Notes under the pieces: model-generated
Databases searched by the model: none
Told to the model about the DNA's origin: nothing
The model's input: only the letters and a program-made list of their open reading frames with translations
Part shown: positions 1-10,740 of the stretch, in pieces
Layout: each line of letters opens with the position of its first letter
Numbering within the stretch: position 1 is the first letter of the stretch
NCBI GenBank assembly: GCA_026874595.1
Contig: CM049306.1
Location: 91,712,642 to 91,776,641, forward strand
DNA from: Sipunculus nudus
Taxonomy: Eukaryota; Annelida; Sipuncula; Golfingiida; Sipunculidae
Length of the DNA stretch: 64,000 bases
Reading direction: 5' to 3'
Made by a program: the position numbers and the translations under genes

Positions 1-1784
1 CTGTAACGCTTCAGTACGCTTCGAGTTTCAGAACAAAAGCTGTCCCTAATACCTACGTTCAGGCGGTTTCTACAAGAGAACAATGAACGCATCCTTTGTT
101 ATAATGGAATATTAGAAATCAAAATATATGGTGATCATGATCGCTTCCAAAATTTAATGGAGTTTTCCCATGATGTAAACCTAACGCCATAAAATCAATA
201 AAATTCAATAACAAAATGAAATCCCTTTCATAATGTTTTGCTCACGTTTGCTAATTTACAAACCAACGAACCGAGACTAATATTATATCAATGGTCATAG
301 AATGAGAAACGTTTCGCTGATTCCTCGGATATATGTGAACCTGCGTTAGTCTCGGATCGTTGCCAGTTTCTGGTCAAATTTGTTTATTCCATGACAATCA
401 ACAATGCTCCAGGACAAACATTTAATACTTTTGTAATCTGTTTATTTCTTCCTGTCTTTTCACAAGCATACTGATACGTTGCTTATACGTTGCATACATA
501 TGATGTTTCTGTTAACATGCAAAAGACTACCCTCAACTCACAGCTAAAACATTATTTTTCATGCTTTACTTTATACAATGTCTTTCATATAATTTTACTT
601 TGCTTTAGTCATTCCAATTCTTTATTGACTATTTATTGACAAAGTAGATGACCTCAATAAACAATCTTTATACCTGCTTTATTATATTGTGTCATTGAAG
701 ACCATGTTTATAGGGAGAAATGTTCTCGCTCTTTCGGCTCTATCTGATTTTTATCAAAACGAATTTCTTTGAATAATCTCTTGGGTAGCATATTTTGCCA
801 TTCTTTGCGGATTATTATTTACTTATTCATTTTTTTTTTTTTTTCAAAGGGGGTATTGGAGAATTCTAGCACATAACAGACATGTTTTTAACATATACTG
901 TACGTGAACCAGATTAAAAATAAATTCATTGCGAATATCTCCGGATTATCATGTTATACATTCAGTCACTATCAGCTCATTACAGGGCTCTTTATCTAAT
1001 AGAACCATGAATTTTCCACCGTTGCAGCTAGCACTATATAATCACATGGTTTAATAACTAATTATTATAATTATATGTTCATAAATGAATAAATAACATA
1101 CATTTATTTCTGTGTCATGGTGCACAGAATTATCCAGTACTTCTGAAGGATTTATCTCTCGTTGATTTCTGTATTGAGTTGTTATCACTGTACCCCCTAG
1201 GAGAGTTCGTGTTTATACAAATTGTTAATCTGGACAAAGGATTGAATAATCACCCAAGCATCAAAGGAAACCACATTGGTAAATATAAATTATATATTCC
1301 GAAGTGTATCGATAAATTGCAAAGCGAAAAATATCTGATCGTACAAAGAACAAATGACCCCTGAGTCATGACGCTCAGCTTATATATGACATTGATTATG
1401 TCAACTTAGATAGCTGTCAATATGATATTTTTGCAGCTGTTTTTGTGGAGTTGAAAAGAATTTATCAAACGGATTTTCTCCAAATGTTCCATGGTGTAAG
1501 ATACATATATGTGTAAATTATGTGCAATCCTATTTTCTAAGCTTGAAAATGCGTTGAAGTAAAAAGATGTACATAGGTGAAACGACTGTCCATGATCAAT
1601 AAAATTACTGAATTATTGAAAGATGCATGCAATCATTACCGAGATATTTGATCTAAAGGAAGAATTTAAAAAACGAACCGTTGAAAATGTTATCATTTAG
1701 CAATTGTCTCCTCAACAATTCTGAAGCATTGACTTCGCCAATTTTCTTCATCTTTTACAGGGTAATAAAGTTAAAAATTGAAAC

Positions 1785-1925
1785 CCCGGGCTGCGGACAC
1801 TCCTCTGGGGCGGACACCCCGCCTCACGGACACTTTTTTGGCCGACGAGCGTTGTTACTACTTTAAGAACCCCTCCTGGGCGGACACTATTCAGGACAAC
1901 GGACACTTTTGTCCGCCAGATGGCT
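1785..1925. repeat. GC-rich GGCGGACAC-type repeat cluster
   Basis: A GC-rich island in AT-rich flank, built from repeated GCGGACAC / ACGGACAC words in both orientations. A shorter version occurs at about 37458-37530 in the block of copy D. It is probably a small foldback or MITE-like element, or a fragment of one. No coding potential is supported. Confidence 0.5.
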
Positions 1926-2842
1926 AAAATCAGCACGGCTAAGGGAACCCAAGCGGCCACCCCGATCGAACTCGGGATAAATACTTTTAAATTGCAGAAA
2001 TTTTTGCTTTTGGTACGCCTTATATCACTTAAAATTTCTTATGATTTAGGCATATTGCCATGACTATAAGACCGCAGCTTGTTTTACTCAATTTACCTAA
2101 TTTTTCAGCTGGAACATTAACTTATGTATCCTTTTATCAATAGCAGTGCTCATAAAAAAATGACGGAATTCACGGAATTTCTATTGTGCCGAGCTCTCAG
2201 TGAAGCCACATATTCAATCTTAACTTGAGCCACATTTTTCTATTATAGGCCAAGAAGCGAGGATAATGACTTGTCTGTTACACAAGCGGACGATAACAGT
2301 CACGGATCATGACCTCATGTCCCCCGGGAGGGGGCTCAGCGATATCAACCAATCCCCGATCCTGTAACATTTGCATCACGGAAATTAGTCCTACCCACCA
2401 ATCATAACGTGTTATGATATAATGCATTTTTTGTCATATTACCTTACGCTCCCGAAGGATGTTAAACAAAAATTGAACGAGATGTCAGAAATTTATTTAT
2501 TCTAAAAGCGATTCATTTAATATCATGGAAAGAGTGATAAATTGAAAAATTGAACGGACCCAGTGCAGAAATGTATATGTCGAGAGTAGTAAGTCCTGTC
2601 GAAGTCAGTCAATGTTAGAATATTATATTCTCACAAGTAATGATGATAATTTTCTAGTTAATATTAAAACCCTCATTCCAAAATAAAATAAATAAAACAG
2701 AATAACCGGTAGCAATAAATTTATTCACATGTAAGATATATATAAGGTGAAATATTAGAGTAAAAATACCGGCTTTCATGGATGATAAAGTCCCATACTT
2801 AGTACTCCGGCATGTGGCCTCAGCCGGACTTCCTTGGCCCGA

Positions 2843-2912
2843 CCCCTCTGGGGCGGACATCCCGCTATAACGGGCATTTCATCCGGTATCATAACTGCCC
2901 GCCACAGAGCGG
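2843..2912. repeat. GC-rich hairpin (foldback) element
   Basis: Inverted repeat with arms related to CCTCTGGGGCGGACA and TGCCCGCCACAGAG around a loop of about 40 bases. The paralogous sites at 28966-29034 and about 38440-38520 have the same arrangement. In the 28966 copy the right arm is TGTCCGCCCCAGAGG. It is carried along in the duplicated block. Confidence 0.5.
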
Positions 2913-3833
2913 TTTCACTGAATGTCAAAATGATGCACAATGTTTAATTTTTTTCGGTTCAGTGCTAAATCTTTGTTCTACTGCCGAGAGCACTAACACA
3001 AAAAACTGATTTTCCAAATGTTAAAAACACAAAAACGCGCGCAACTCAAGGTCACACTGACCTTATTCGTCTTACACAAGAGGATTAACCGAGGACAGAC
3101 ATTAATGTTAAGTTAGATATTCCTTGGCTGAACGGTTACGATTTTGCTCCGTCAACAGATGGATGCCGAGAACGCTCGGACGGAAGGAGAGACAAGAGAC
3201 AAAGGGTGAACGCTGTAGCTCAGAAGTCCTATATGGTCAGCTAAACTAGGAACCGTGCAATATTTACAATATTTACTTTAATTATATGCGATTTTACCAT
3301 TCATTTGTTGACGCATATTATAATACTACGCTTTCATAATTTTCTTGTGATTATATTTCAACAGGCTACATACAAGTATGCTATATGTAAACAAGAAATG
3401 CCGGCATTTGTAGTACAATATTAACTTAAACAATCTTATAAGGTTACACTACCCCATACTGAAATTAAATCAGTAAATATTGCTCGTCAGAACTATTTTG
3501 CAGAATACTACACACAAGGAATTATTTACAGCTGCTAAGTATTCTTAAAGGTATTATTATTTAGGGTTGTGATTAGCTTTGACTGCCATAACTTTGCTTA
3601 GCAACAGTCTATCTGTTGTCATATTTACAGTCATTGTGTGTACATATTGCCTATAATGTTAATGTAGAAGATATCATCAAATATAAAACAGAGCTTGCAG
3701 CAGGACGTTACCAAATAGGATTTCTAATCGTCCTTATGTATAAATTATTAACTCTGTCAAACAAGATATATTAATTTAGTATTTAAAATCACCGTGTTAG
3801 TAGCAGACATAAGCTTTTTACCATCCCTATTTT

Positions 3834-5156
3834 TCAAAACAGTTTCTTACAAAACGTGTTAAACATAAGACAAGGTACAACGCTAAAAATGGATACAACA
3901 GCAACACCTTGCATATAGTACAAGTAATGTGAACTTGACACGCGTCCAAAGTTTTCCCGTGAACTATACATAGAGCATATTCTTTCTGAAATATTGTTAA
4001 GATATGTTTTATTGACGAGAATAGTTGAAGTTAGCTGACCAATCATATTCCTTGCGGTACATGTGTAATTTCCTGCCTTCTTCATCACTGCACTGACAGA
4101 GAAATACTTATCGTGTCTCCCATAATCATAAACTCTGCTATAAGGTGTTATTAACGTGACCTTTAATGCCGGAGCTCCAGATGCTGGACAAACCAAAATG
4201 GCGTCTTCCAGTATCTGTTGATGTATCACAGGAGATGAGCATTCGGGTAATGTCCCGTACATGGTTAACATTTTATTGTCAATCACACGACATGCTGTCG
4301 GTATCTCCGATCTTATTTTATGCAGAAATGCATATCGGCAACTTACATCAGCAGGAAATAAAGAGAAACCTGCAGTATCACATGCCCATTCGACCAATTT
4401 CCTTCGCTGGACATAGGAGTAAAATGAACTTCTCTTGCATTCACAGTAAATCGGATTACCAACCACAGACAAGATGAAACGAGACGACGAGAAAGTCCGT
4501 GGAACGTCAAAAGGGAGAAGAAGTCGGTTGTTCCGGAGATCTAAGAACTGAAGCTGGTTGAGGGATACATCACTGGAGAAGACACATCGGCTGATTTCAT
4601 TATTCTTCAGAATCAAATGCTTCAGCTGTGTAAGACTGCTAAAGACATCGTAAGTAAGGTTTGTTAGTTTGTTGGCTGCTAGATTTAAAGATTCTAAAAA
4701 TTTTGATCCATGGAAGGTAATATTTCTTACATGCCTTATCCCATTGTCAGTCATTATCAGTGTTTTTAAGCTCGGCAGCGAATTTATGACCATGTCCTCG
4801 TTGCTTCCCAGTAAATTATGGGATATATCCAATAAGATAACATTATGGAAATCTACTCCAAGGTTCGAGATCTCGGTAACGTTATTATTTGAAACGTTGA
4901 TGAAAATACCCATTGGAATTAATATTAAAATATCCTTCAGTGATGTAAGCATGTTATTGCTCAAAAAAACTAACGTAACATTCCTCCAAGCTGCGCTATG
5001 GGCAACAGACCGAACATCATTTAATCCGCGGTGCGTACAGTTAAATGTAGTTTCATTATATTGACATAGCTCATCCTTGAGTTTCCCGTGTAATCCCCAA
5101 TTCCCAAACATTACACTGGTATAAACTATAACTAAGGCCGTTATATATAAATACAT
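3834..5156 (-). CDS. LRR-Ig transmembrane receptor, copy A (short tail)
   Basis: Single-exon gene of 440 residues, probably a cell-surface recognition or adhesion receptor; the ligand is unknown. The first ATG in frame (5154-5156) opens a hydrophobic signal peptide (residues 1-18). Then come an LRR N-cap (Cys31, Cys39), about six leucine-rich repeats (residues 58-225), an LRR C-cap starting NPIYCECK (Cys238, 240, 259, 273), a C2-type Ig domain (Cys323 and Cys366, the latter in GNYTCTARN) and one membrane span at about 415-433. The cytoplasmic end is only about seven residues (ends FCKKLF). Many N-glycosylation sequons fit a secreted ectodomain. The ectodomain is nearly identical to copy B, but the span and tail match copies C and D. 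No clear AATAAA was seen just downstream. A 5' untranslated exon is possible but not shown. The domain reading is seen in the sequence; an immune role is inference from invertebrate LRR-Ig families. Confidence 0.85.
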   Translation of the reverse strand: MYLYITALVIVYTSVMFGNWGLHGKLKDELCQYNETTFNCTHRGLNDVRSVAHSAAWRNVTLVFLSNNMLTSLKDILILIPMGIFINVSNNNVTEISNLGVDFHNVILLDISHNLLGSNEDMVINSLPSLKTLIMTDNGIRHVRNITFHGSKFLESLNLAANKLTNLTYDVFSSLTQLKHLILKNNEISRCVFSSDVSLNQLQFLDLRNNRLLLPFDVPRTFSSSRFILSVVGNPIYCECKRSSFYSYVQRRKLVEWACDTAGFSLFPADVSCRYAFLHKIRSEIPTACRVIDNKMLTMYGTLPECSSPVIHQQILEDAILVCPASGAPALKVTLITPYSRVYDYGRHDKYFSVSAVMKKAGNYTCTARNMIGQLTSTILVNKTYLNNISERICSMYSSRENFGRVSSSHYLYYMQGVAVVSIFSVVPCLMFNTFCKKLF

Positions 5157-7100
5157 TCTCAAGTATAAATGAACTGAACAGAATCGACGGTAGCTGCTCT
5201 AGGTTCAAAAATTGTAATCTGATGTATCCGATCACTTCATACATGACAGAATACAAGGCTGTGGTTACTACATCTTTCCTACCTGTCAGTTGAGCTTGCA
5301 TTCAGTACAAAATTAAAGGACAGAAATAACCATGCGTGGAGGACAATCTGATCTTAACCAGAATCATAAAATAATAGAACAATGTTTTCTGACAATATCT
5401 TATATATGAATAACCACTATTTTCAAATATAACAGATGGTAACGACAACTCAAACAAAAAGTCAGTTTTGTATTAATTGTTAGGTTTATTACTTTATATA
5501 TGCCTTCAAAGTAAAAGCATAACAGACGTCAAACGCATGGATATGTGTAAAATAAGGTTGCACCAATGCCGTTAATGACAAATTTAATAAACTATGGTTA
5601 TGCATAATACAATCATAATGTTTGCTACCAATAAATACCATAATTTTATTCATTAGTCTGTAGCTTGTTGATTCAACCACAATTGGCCGGACTGACCTCA
5701 TATCTTTAACATCTAGGTGTAAACAAACCGTAAGCCTGTTTTTTCCACATGTAGATAATATATGGCCATACATGACGCGGCGTCCGTCCATTGTACGTTT
5801 TTCGTCCGTCTCCCGTCTTTTTAACAGCTTTTCTTACCAATTTCGGGCGTAGGCTCGAAAAGGTTGTACACATATATTTGGCCTTACTGTTAAATTTGGT
5901 GCACATTTTTTTAAAGAATTCATATGCATTTTTTTGTGTATTTATATATTACCTTAAGAAAATTGTACTTTTTCTACTAGGTTGATCTGTAATTTTTCCA
6001 TGGTGTAACAAACAAAGAATGTGTGTCAAGTGCTTTGAAGCTAGTATGATGGAGGCTTCTAATTTTTTTTTTAAGACAAAAGAAAATATTTTTTCTTAGT
6101 TCAGTTTGACCAATATATTTTATCACTAGTTGATGGGTTGATTCTGAAAACATATTTGAAATGTACTTATTTAGGTAAAAATTGATCAGTTGTATATCTC
6201 TAACGGTAATATAAACAGTCCATTTAAGTATTTTCTCTTGTACAATCTGTATATACCGCCCTACAAAAAGGGAATATCTCTATCAAATGTTGTGTCAGAG
6301 GGAGAAAGTTCGAGGTTACATATGAAGATAACTCTAAATTTGGTTTTCATATAATAAATTCCGGTTTAGAGTGTTCAAATTTATATAAACGTTAACTCAA
6401 TGTTAGTTAACAATTACAAAAGGTAGAGATTGATTTTGGGATAAAATATCAAGCTTAAAAGTGGAGGTCACATTTAGTTTTGTGTTCAAATGATTAGCTC
6501 CTGTTAGGATTGAATCATTCTTCCTTTACTTCCATTCCAGTCATTTTAATATTTAAATGTATCAGTAAAATGCAAATTCTGGTAAATTTATAAATCTGGT
6601 AAATTTATAAAACATGTTACTGTGGTAGTATTTTTAACTATTTTTTTCTGATCTACTTGATTATGGTGACACTACTTTGTTGATACATTCGTAACTGCAA
6701 AGAGATTTCCACTAGATAATTGTCTTCTTCAACAAGGGAATAGGTCAAGGAAAAGTCCAAATGGATAGGTCATGAGTTATGTTTATGAAATAATAGGTTC
6801 TATGTAAATAACCCTTTATATTTAAGCAGTCTTAAAGAATCAAATTTTAGCAATACAAAAATTACCTGCAATTTTTAAAGCAAAATCTGACGTTTTTGCA
6901 ATATGTTTATAACACATTTTTATACTCAGGAACTAATCATAAAATGTCTCACGCCCTCATGCCAAGGGACTTTAGTCTAACGCAAACAGACTTTTTGCAG
7001 CTATGTGATAACTGTTTATTGAGGCCGGGAGTTGCAGTAGAGCCGACGTTCACTTTTCCCTGACACAAGCATCTGACTTAAAACAAAGTAATAATGTATG
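5157..7100. repeat. 5' flank of duplicated block (copy A)
   Basis: Non-coding flank shared with the 5' sides of copies B (21698 on), C (31205 on), D (40732 on) and E (43683 on). A conserved proximal part lies at about 5295-5350, and a conserved distal block at about 6940-7070 recurs near 25550-25690, 34185-34310 and 50580-50700. Relative to C there is a deletion near 6600. No gene is supported. Confidence 0.75.
6025..6098 (+). repeat. 74-bp direct repeat, copy 1
   Basis: The stretch GTGCTTTGAAGCTAGTATGA and its continuation through a T-run and AAGACAAAAGAAAATATT recurs almost exactly at 7715-7788, about 1.7 kb away. The equivalent sites in the flanks of B and C lack it, so it was gained in this copy only. 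Confidence 0.7.
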
Positions 7101-7936
7101 TAGCCCTTAGTTCAAACATATTTGTTCCAGTTGAATTGTAAGAGTAGCAATATATGCTAATGGAGGTACTCTTCAACATTCATATGATATAATATATCTA
7201 AGTATGGATTAAATGAAGCATGTTAACATTGCAATATGTGACACACAGGTATATTGCAATACACACAGGACAAACACAATGAATGTCAGCGAATTACAAA
7301 CTTGGCTGTTCCATATATAAGTCATATTTCTAGTGAACAGCAATGCTCTCATTGGTCTCAATTATGCTTCAGTTAGTCTAAAACTTTATTTTGTATATAT
7401 AACTGAACCTGATAAAATATCACACTTTTTGCATCAGGATTTTATTTTATGTCTCCATATAACAATATTTTAACACGTTTACCCTGGATGCTCGTTTTCC
7501 TCTACATTCGACTATGTGCAAGTCTGAGTTGATTTAAAAAAGAACAAGTAGTCTGAACCTGGCTTCTAAGTACATAGGGCATTCAAAGAAAAATGGTAGG
7601 GATATTTATTCTCGTGACCACACAAGTATTTTGGGCTTTTTGCGAGACCATGCAAGAATAAGTCACTATTAAGAGTACTTGTACCCAAACGCAATATGCA
7701 GTGCAAAATATTTAAGTGTCGAGTGCTTTGAAGCTAGTATGATGGAGGCTTCTTATTTTTTTTTTAAGACAAAAGAAAATATTTCTTTAGATTCAATGTT
7801 TGTTGTAGTTTTTTTAAGATTATTCCAGGCAGCAATAACTGAAGGAAAATACGAATTTTTGTATCTTACAGTTTATGTTTTTGGTAATAGAAATCCCGTT
7901 AACTTCTTAAAGTTACTGACAATTCCGCTCAAATTT
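7101..7936. other. Copy-A-specific insertion sequence, no gene seen
   Basis: Sequence not found in the other blocks. The 5' flank of copy E passes from the distal conserved block into the segment matched at 10060-10740 without it. It carries the second copy of the 74-bp direct repeat (7715-7788). An open frame at 7679-7948 (+) overlaps this repeat and resembles no family, so I do not call it. Confidence 0.5.
7715..7788 (+). repeat. 74-bp direct repeat, copy 2
   Basis: Partner of 6025-6098, nearly identical including the T-run. Both copies flank sequence that is private to this block. Confidence 0.7.
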
Positions 7937-8800
7937 TTATTTGTCTAAAGTTGGATTATTTGGACGGAGACCCATCTTTATGTTTGACCGCTGTCTCCGT
8001 TCTTTAAGTGTTTCCCAGCCCCATTCTATCAGCAATTCTCTCTGTTTGTTCTTTGGATGGTACCAGTACATACCCGCGCTGCTTTCAACTGAATCGATTC
8101 CATTTCGAAGCTTCCATTTCTGTACATTTGTCAAATACCACACGTGCATATTCAAAAATCAGTCTGATAAAAGATAAACAGAGGCGCTCGAACGTGGTTC
8201 AAGTTTATAAATATATAAATTGAGTAAGCAAACCTAAACCCTTTAAGCTTTCCGCTGAATACTGGTTTTATGCTTTGACCAACTCATATCTGATGTTAAA
8301 ATAACCACTAGATATATAAGTTCTTGTACCTCTTTGACAGGAACTGAATCTAAGTAGAGTTGATTAACCCTCGGTTGTTCAAATTTATATCAAAACATCA
8401 TTGAAACAGTGTTAGAGGGATTTCACATAACATGCAATTTCTTCGCCCAAGCCGTTAGGTTGATCATATCATCATTTGAAACTGGCTGTTACTGTCTGAG
8501 CTGTGATGGCGTGTAAACGACATACGTCATCTGCGAAAGGTGCAAGTTGGATTTTATGTTATCTGTCAAGGTGAAACTAGTCTATACTTATTTTTATATC
8601 CTTACGTTCGCCTTTCTCATGAAAAAGTACTATATTTGCACTTTTCCCAGCTTTGAGAACGTCTGGCTTTGTATTGAATACTTGAATATCATACATAGTG
8701 ATTTGTAAATTCCAGATGAAGCATTCTTTAGAAGTAGATTTCTAGTAACATCTAGACCAGTTGCTTTTTCTGTCTGGAGTGTTTTAATGCCATGAATACT
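7937..8800 (-). pseudogene. Decayed non-LTR retrotransposon reverse transcriptase (jockey/CR1-like)
   Basis: Remnant of a LINE reverse transcriptase, read across several frames on the minus strand. In order: KATGLD and a following helix region (about 8790-8640, like the KATGPD of jockey/CR1 elements), a FADD catalytic motif near 8530, NLTAWAKKL (about 8480), a VPVKEVQELI stretch (about 8350), LTSDMSWSKH (about 8290), LIFEYARVVF (about 8160) and LLIEWGWETLKERRQRS (about 8010), the last being the usual C-terminal signature of these enzymes. Several frameshifts and stops, plus a deletion between the KATG region and FADD, make it non-functional. The motif order is seen; the family assignment is from the known motif layout. 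It lies in the insertion private to the copy A flank. Confidence 0.8.
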
Positions 8801-10055
8801 TTCATTTAATCAATAATAAAAGGAGAGAAAAGAACTATTATTATTAAAAGATTGGGTAAGATAAGGTTTTGTGGTTTTTTTGTGATGAGAAATAATGGTA
8901 TTTACGCTATGTTCATGGTAGAATAAAAAAATGCTGGCCATCCACATCATCACAAAGAAAAGTCCCTGCAAAACATAATTTTTTTTGGGCGCCTTAAACA
9001 AAGTGGCGAATTTTCTTTTATTCTTATATGTACTTTATTGATTAAAAGTTGGAAAGAAAAATCTCATGATTTCTGAAAAAGAAATCCCACTATGTTATTT
9101 AGTAATAGCAAAAAAAATTCACATATTTTAAAACCCAGCCCAATCCCTGGGTCAAGCTTCATTAGCCGCGAATTGTGGCCCGCCCACCTATTTCTTTCAC
9201 GGTCTAGCGCCCGGCATTTTGCATTTCCGAACCAAAATGGCAGCAATCAAAGTTTCAAAGACTTTTTAGTTCTTATAAATGATAGACTGAAATGGACAGA
9301 AATAAAACAACTATTATAAATGAATGTACACGCGACATAGCAAAGATATATAGATTTACATGACATTAATATTAACATCGATTAATATCGTGGCCCAATG
9401 GCCTAAATGGGTGTTATTACCAATTACATGATGCCATGGTTGAACTTAGTATTATATATAACTATTATTAATAACGTCACTCACCATCCTAGAAACTGAT
9501 AACCAATACACATAGTGAATCACTCACACAGAATTACTCTTCTATTTAATAATAAACGAGGTTGGAATAAATCACGCGCTCGCCAAATATAGCACAGAAG
9601 CAAATAATTGAGGAAATAATTTTTATACAAAACCGTTGGACCTTATAAAAACACATAAATGTGTGGGGGGATACATGAATAACAACGGTGACTGAATAGT
9701 ACACTAGAAGTAAATAACGGTATACGATCTGAAGAGTGGAGAGGTACTAGAATAATACTGGACTATGAACGGAAGCAGATATTGGTACCGGCTCCCGTTA
9801 AATATATATTCTGAGACAAGAAGGCTATTTTCAAAGCAAGGAAAAGGGCCCTGCATACCTCGCTTACAACCATTGCAGTGCGCGTGGCTCTCTCGGTGAC
9901 ACTTCGTAAGTTCGTACACTCCAACTTCGTCCCCATACAACATCGTATCATATAATAATGTTTGTTTGTAAGACTAAAATAAATAATCTTACATACATTA
10001 TAAAACAAAAAAATGGCAAATGCACCAGAGTGATATCTGCTGGGACACAAAGGGG
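8801..10055. other. No gene recognised
   Basis: AT-rich sequence with short, unconvincing open frames. It includes one somewhat GC-richer patch near 9125-9240. No match to the other duplicated blocks was noticed and no repeat boundary was found. Confidence 0.5.
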
Positions 10056-10059
10056 TAGG

Positions 10060-10740
10060 GGTACGAAATGATAGGGTCTAAAGTGACGGGGTACGAAATG
10101 ACTTAAATGTTTTCAAATTTGTGCTGTGATTTCGGTCTTCCCGAAGGTAGTTCGGTGGCAATCTGTACGAATCTCTTCATAACGCGTAGCCGACAACACA
10201 GACATTCCGATCATTGCCGAATGCAGTTCGGCTATTTTTGGTGGTAACCTATTCACAATTTAGAAACTAAGCAGAAATCACTCAAAATGATGTGTTCATT
10301 AAAAAGGTTTATTCTAGAATCGGCGAGGTACTGCAATACAATACAATAGAAAAGTGATCTTTAAAATGAGGTATGGCATAGTGTCATACCCAACGCCTTC
10401 AGAGATCACTAAAGGTGGACACACTTCCTTTTATAAATATCATATTTCAAAGAAACCATGCATGGTGTATCTCTGTCCTTTTTGTATCTTTAGTAACCAG
10501 ATCATCTTCGTGTTTTTCAATTATGTTAATATTACTGTACACGTAATTTCAGTTGGTGTCAGTACTTTACTTCATGCTACACTGAGCACAGCAATACAGG
10601 ATAATGCCGGTTAGTTCCTAGTCCGTATGCAGTTCCTTCTTTTGTCAATACATGTAGTTATTGCATTATAAACCGCAGGTCCGATTCTTTGTACTTGTAA
10701 TGTTCTCAACTTATATTGTCGATTAAGATTCGTTAAAATA
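10060..10740. repeat. Duplicated block shared with 51120-51780
   Basis: Starts with a GGGGTACGAAATGA-type repeated word and continues collinearly with about 51120-51780. In both places it lies beyond the distal end of the 5' flank (of copies A and E). An open frame at about 10354-10614 is partly conserved at 51405-51635, but frame and stops are not well kept, so I do not call it coding. Confidence 0.7.

Larger units (their letters stand above)
1..3833. repeat. 3' flank of duplicated LRR-Ig block (copy A)
   Basis: No gene is visible here. The stretch is non-coding but aligns by eye, over most of its length, with about 27160-29882 (3' of copy C) and about 35670-39418 (3' of copy D), and in inverted orientation with about 15920-17900 (3' of copy F). 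The left edge of the window falls inside the block. Short open frames here differ between the copies and contain stops, so I do not call them genes. Conserved landmarks include the segment around 1345-1375, repeated near 28510 and 37015, and GC-rich hairpin sequences near 1785-1925 and 2843-2912. Confidence 0.8.

Noticed and set aside
4166-5064. Plus-strand open frames (103 and 131 codons) over copy A, with a parallel one at 21210-21605
   Set aside because: They are antisense shadows of the LRR coding sequence, repeated only because the gene is duplicated.
10354-10614. 86-codon frame partly repeated at 51405-51635
   Set aside because: The similarity comes from the duplicated DNA block. Stops and residues are not conserved in a coding-like way.
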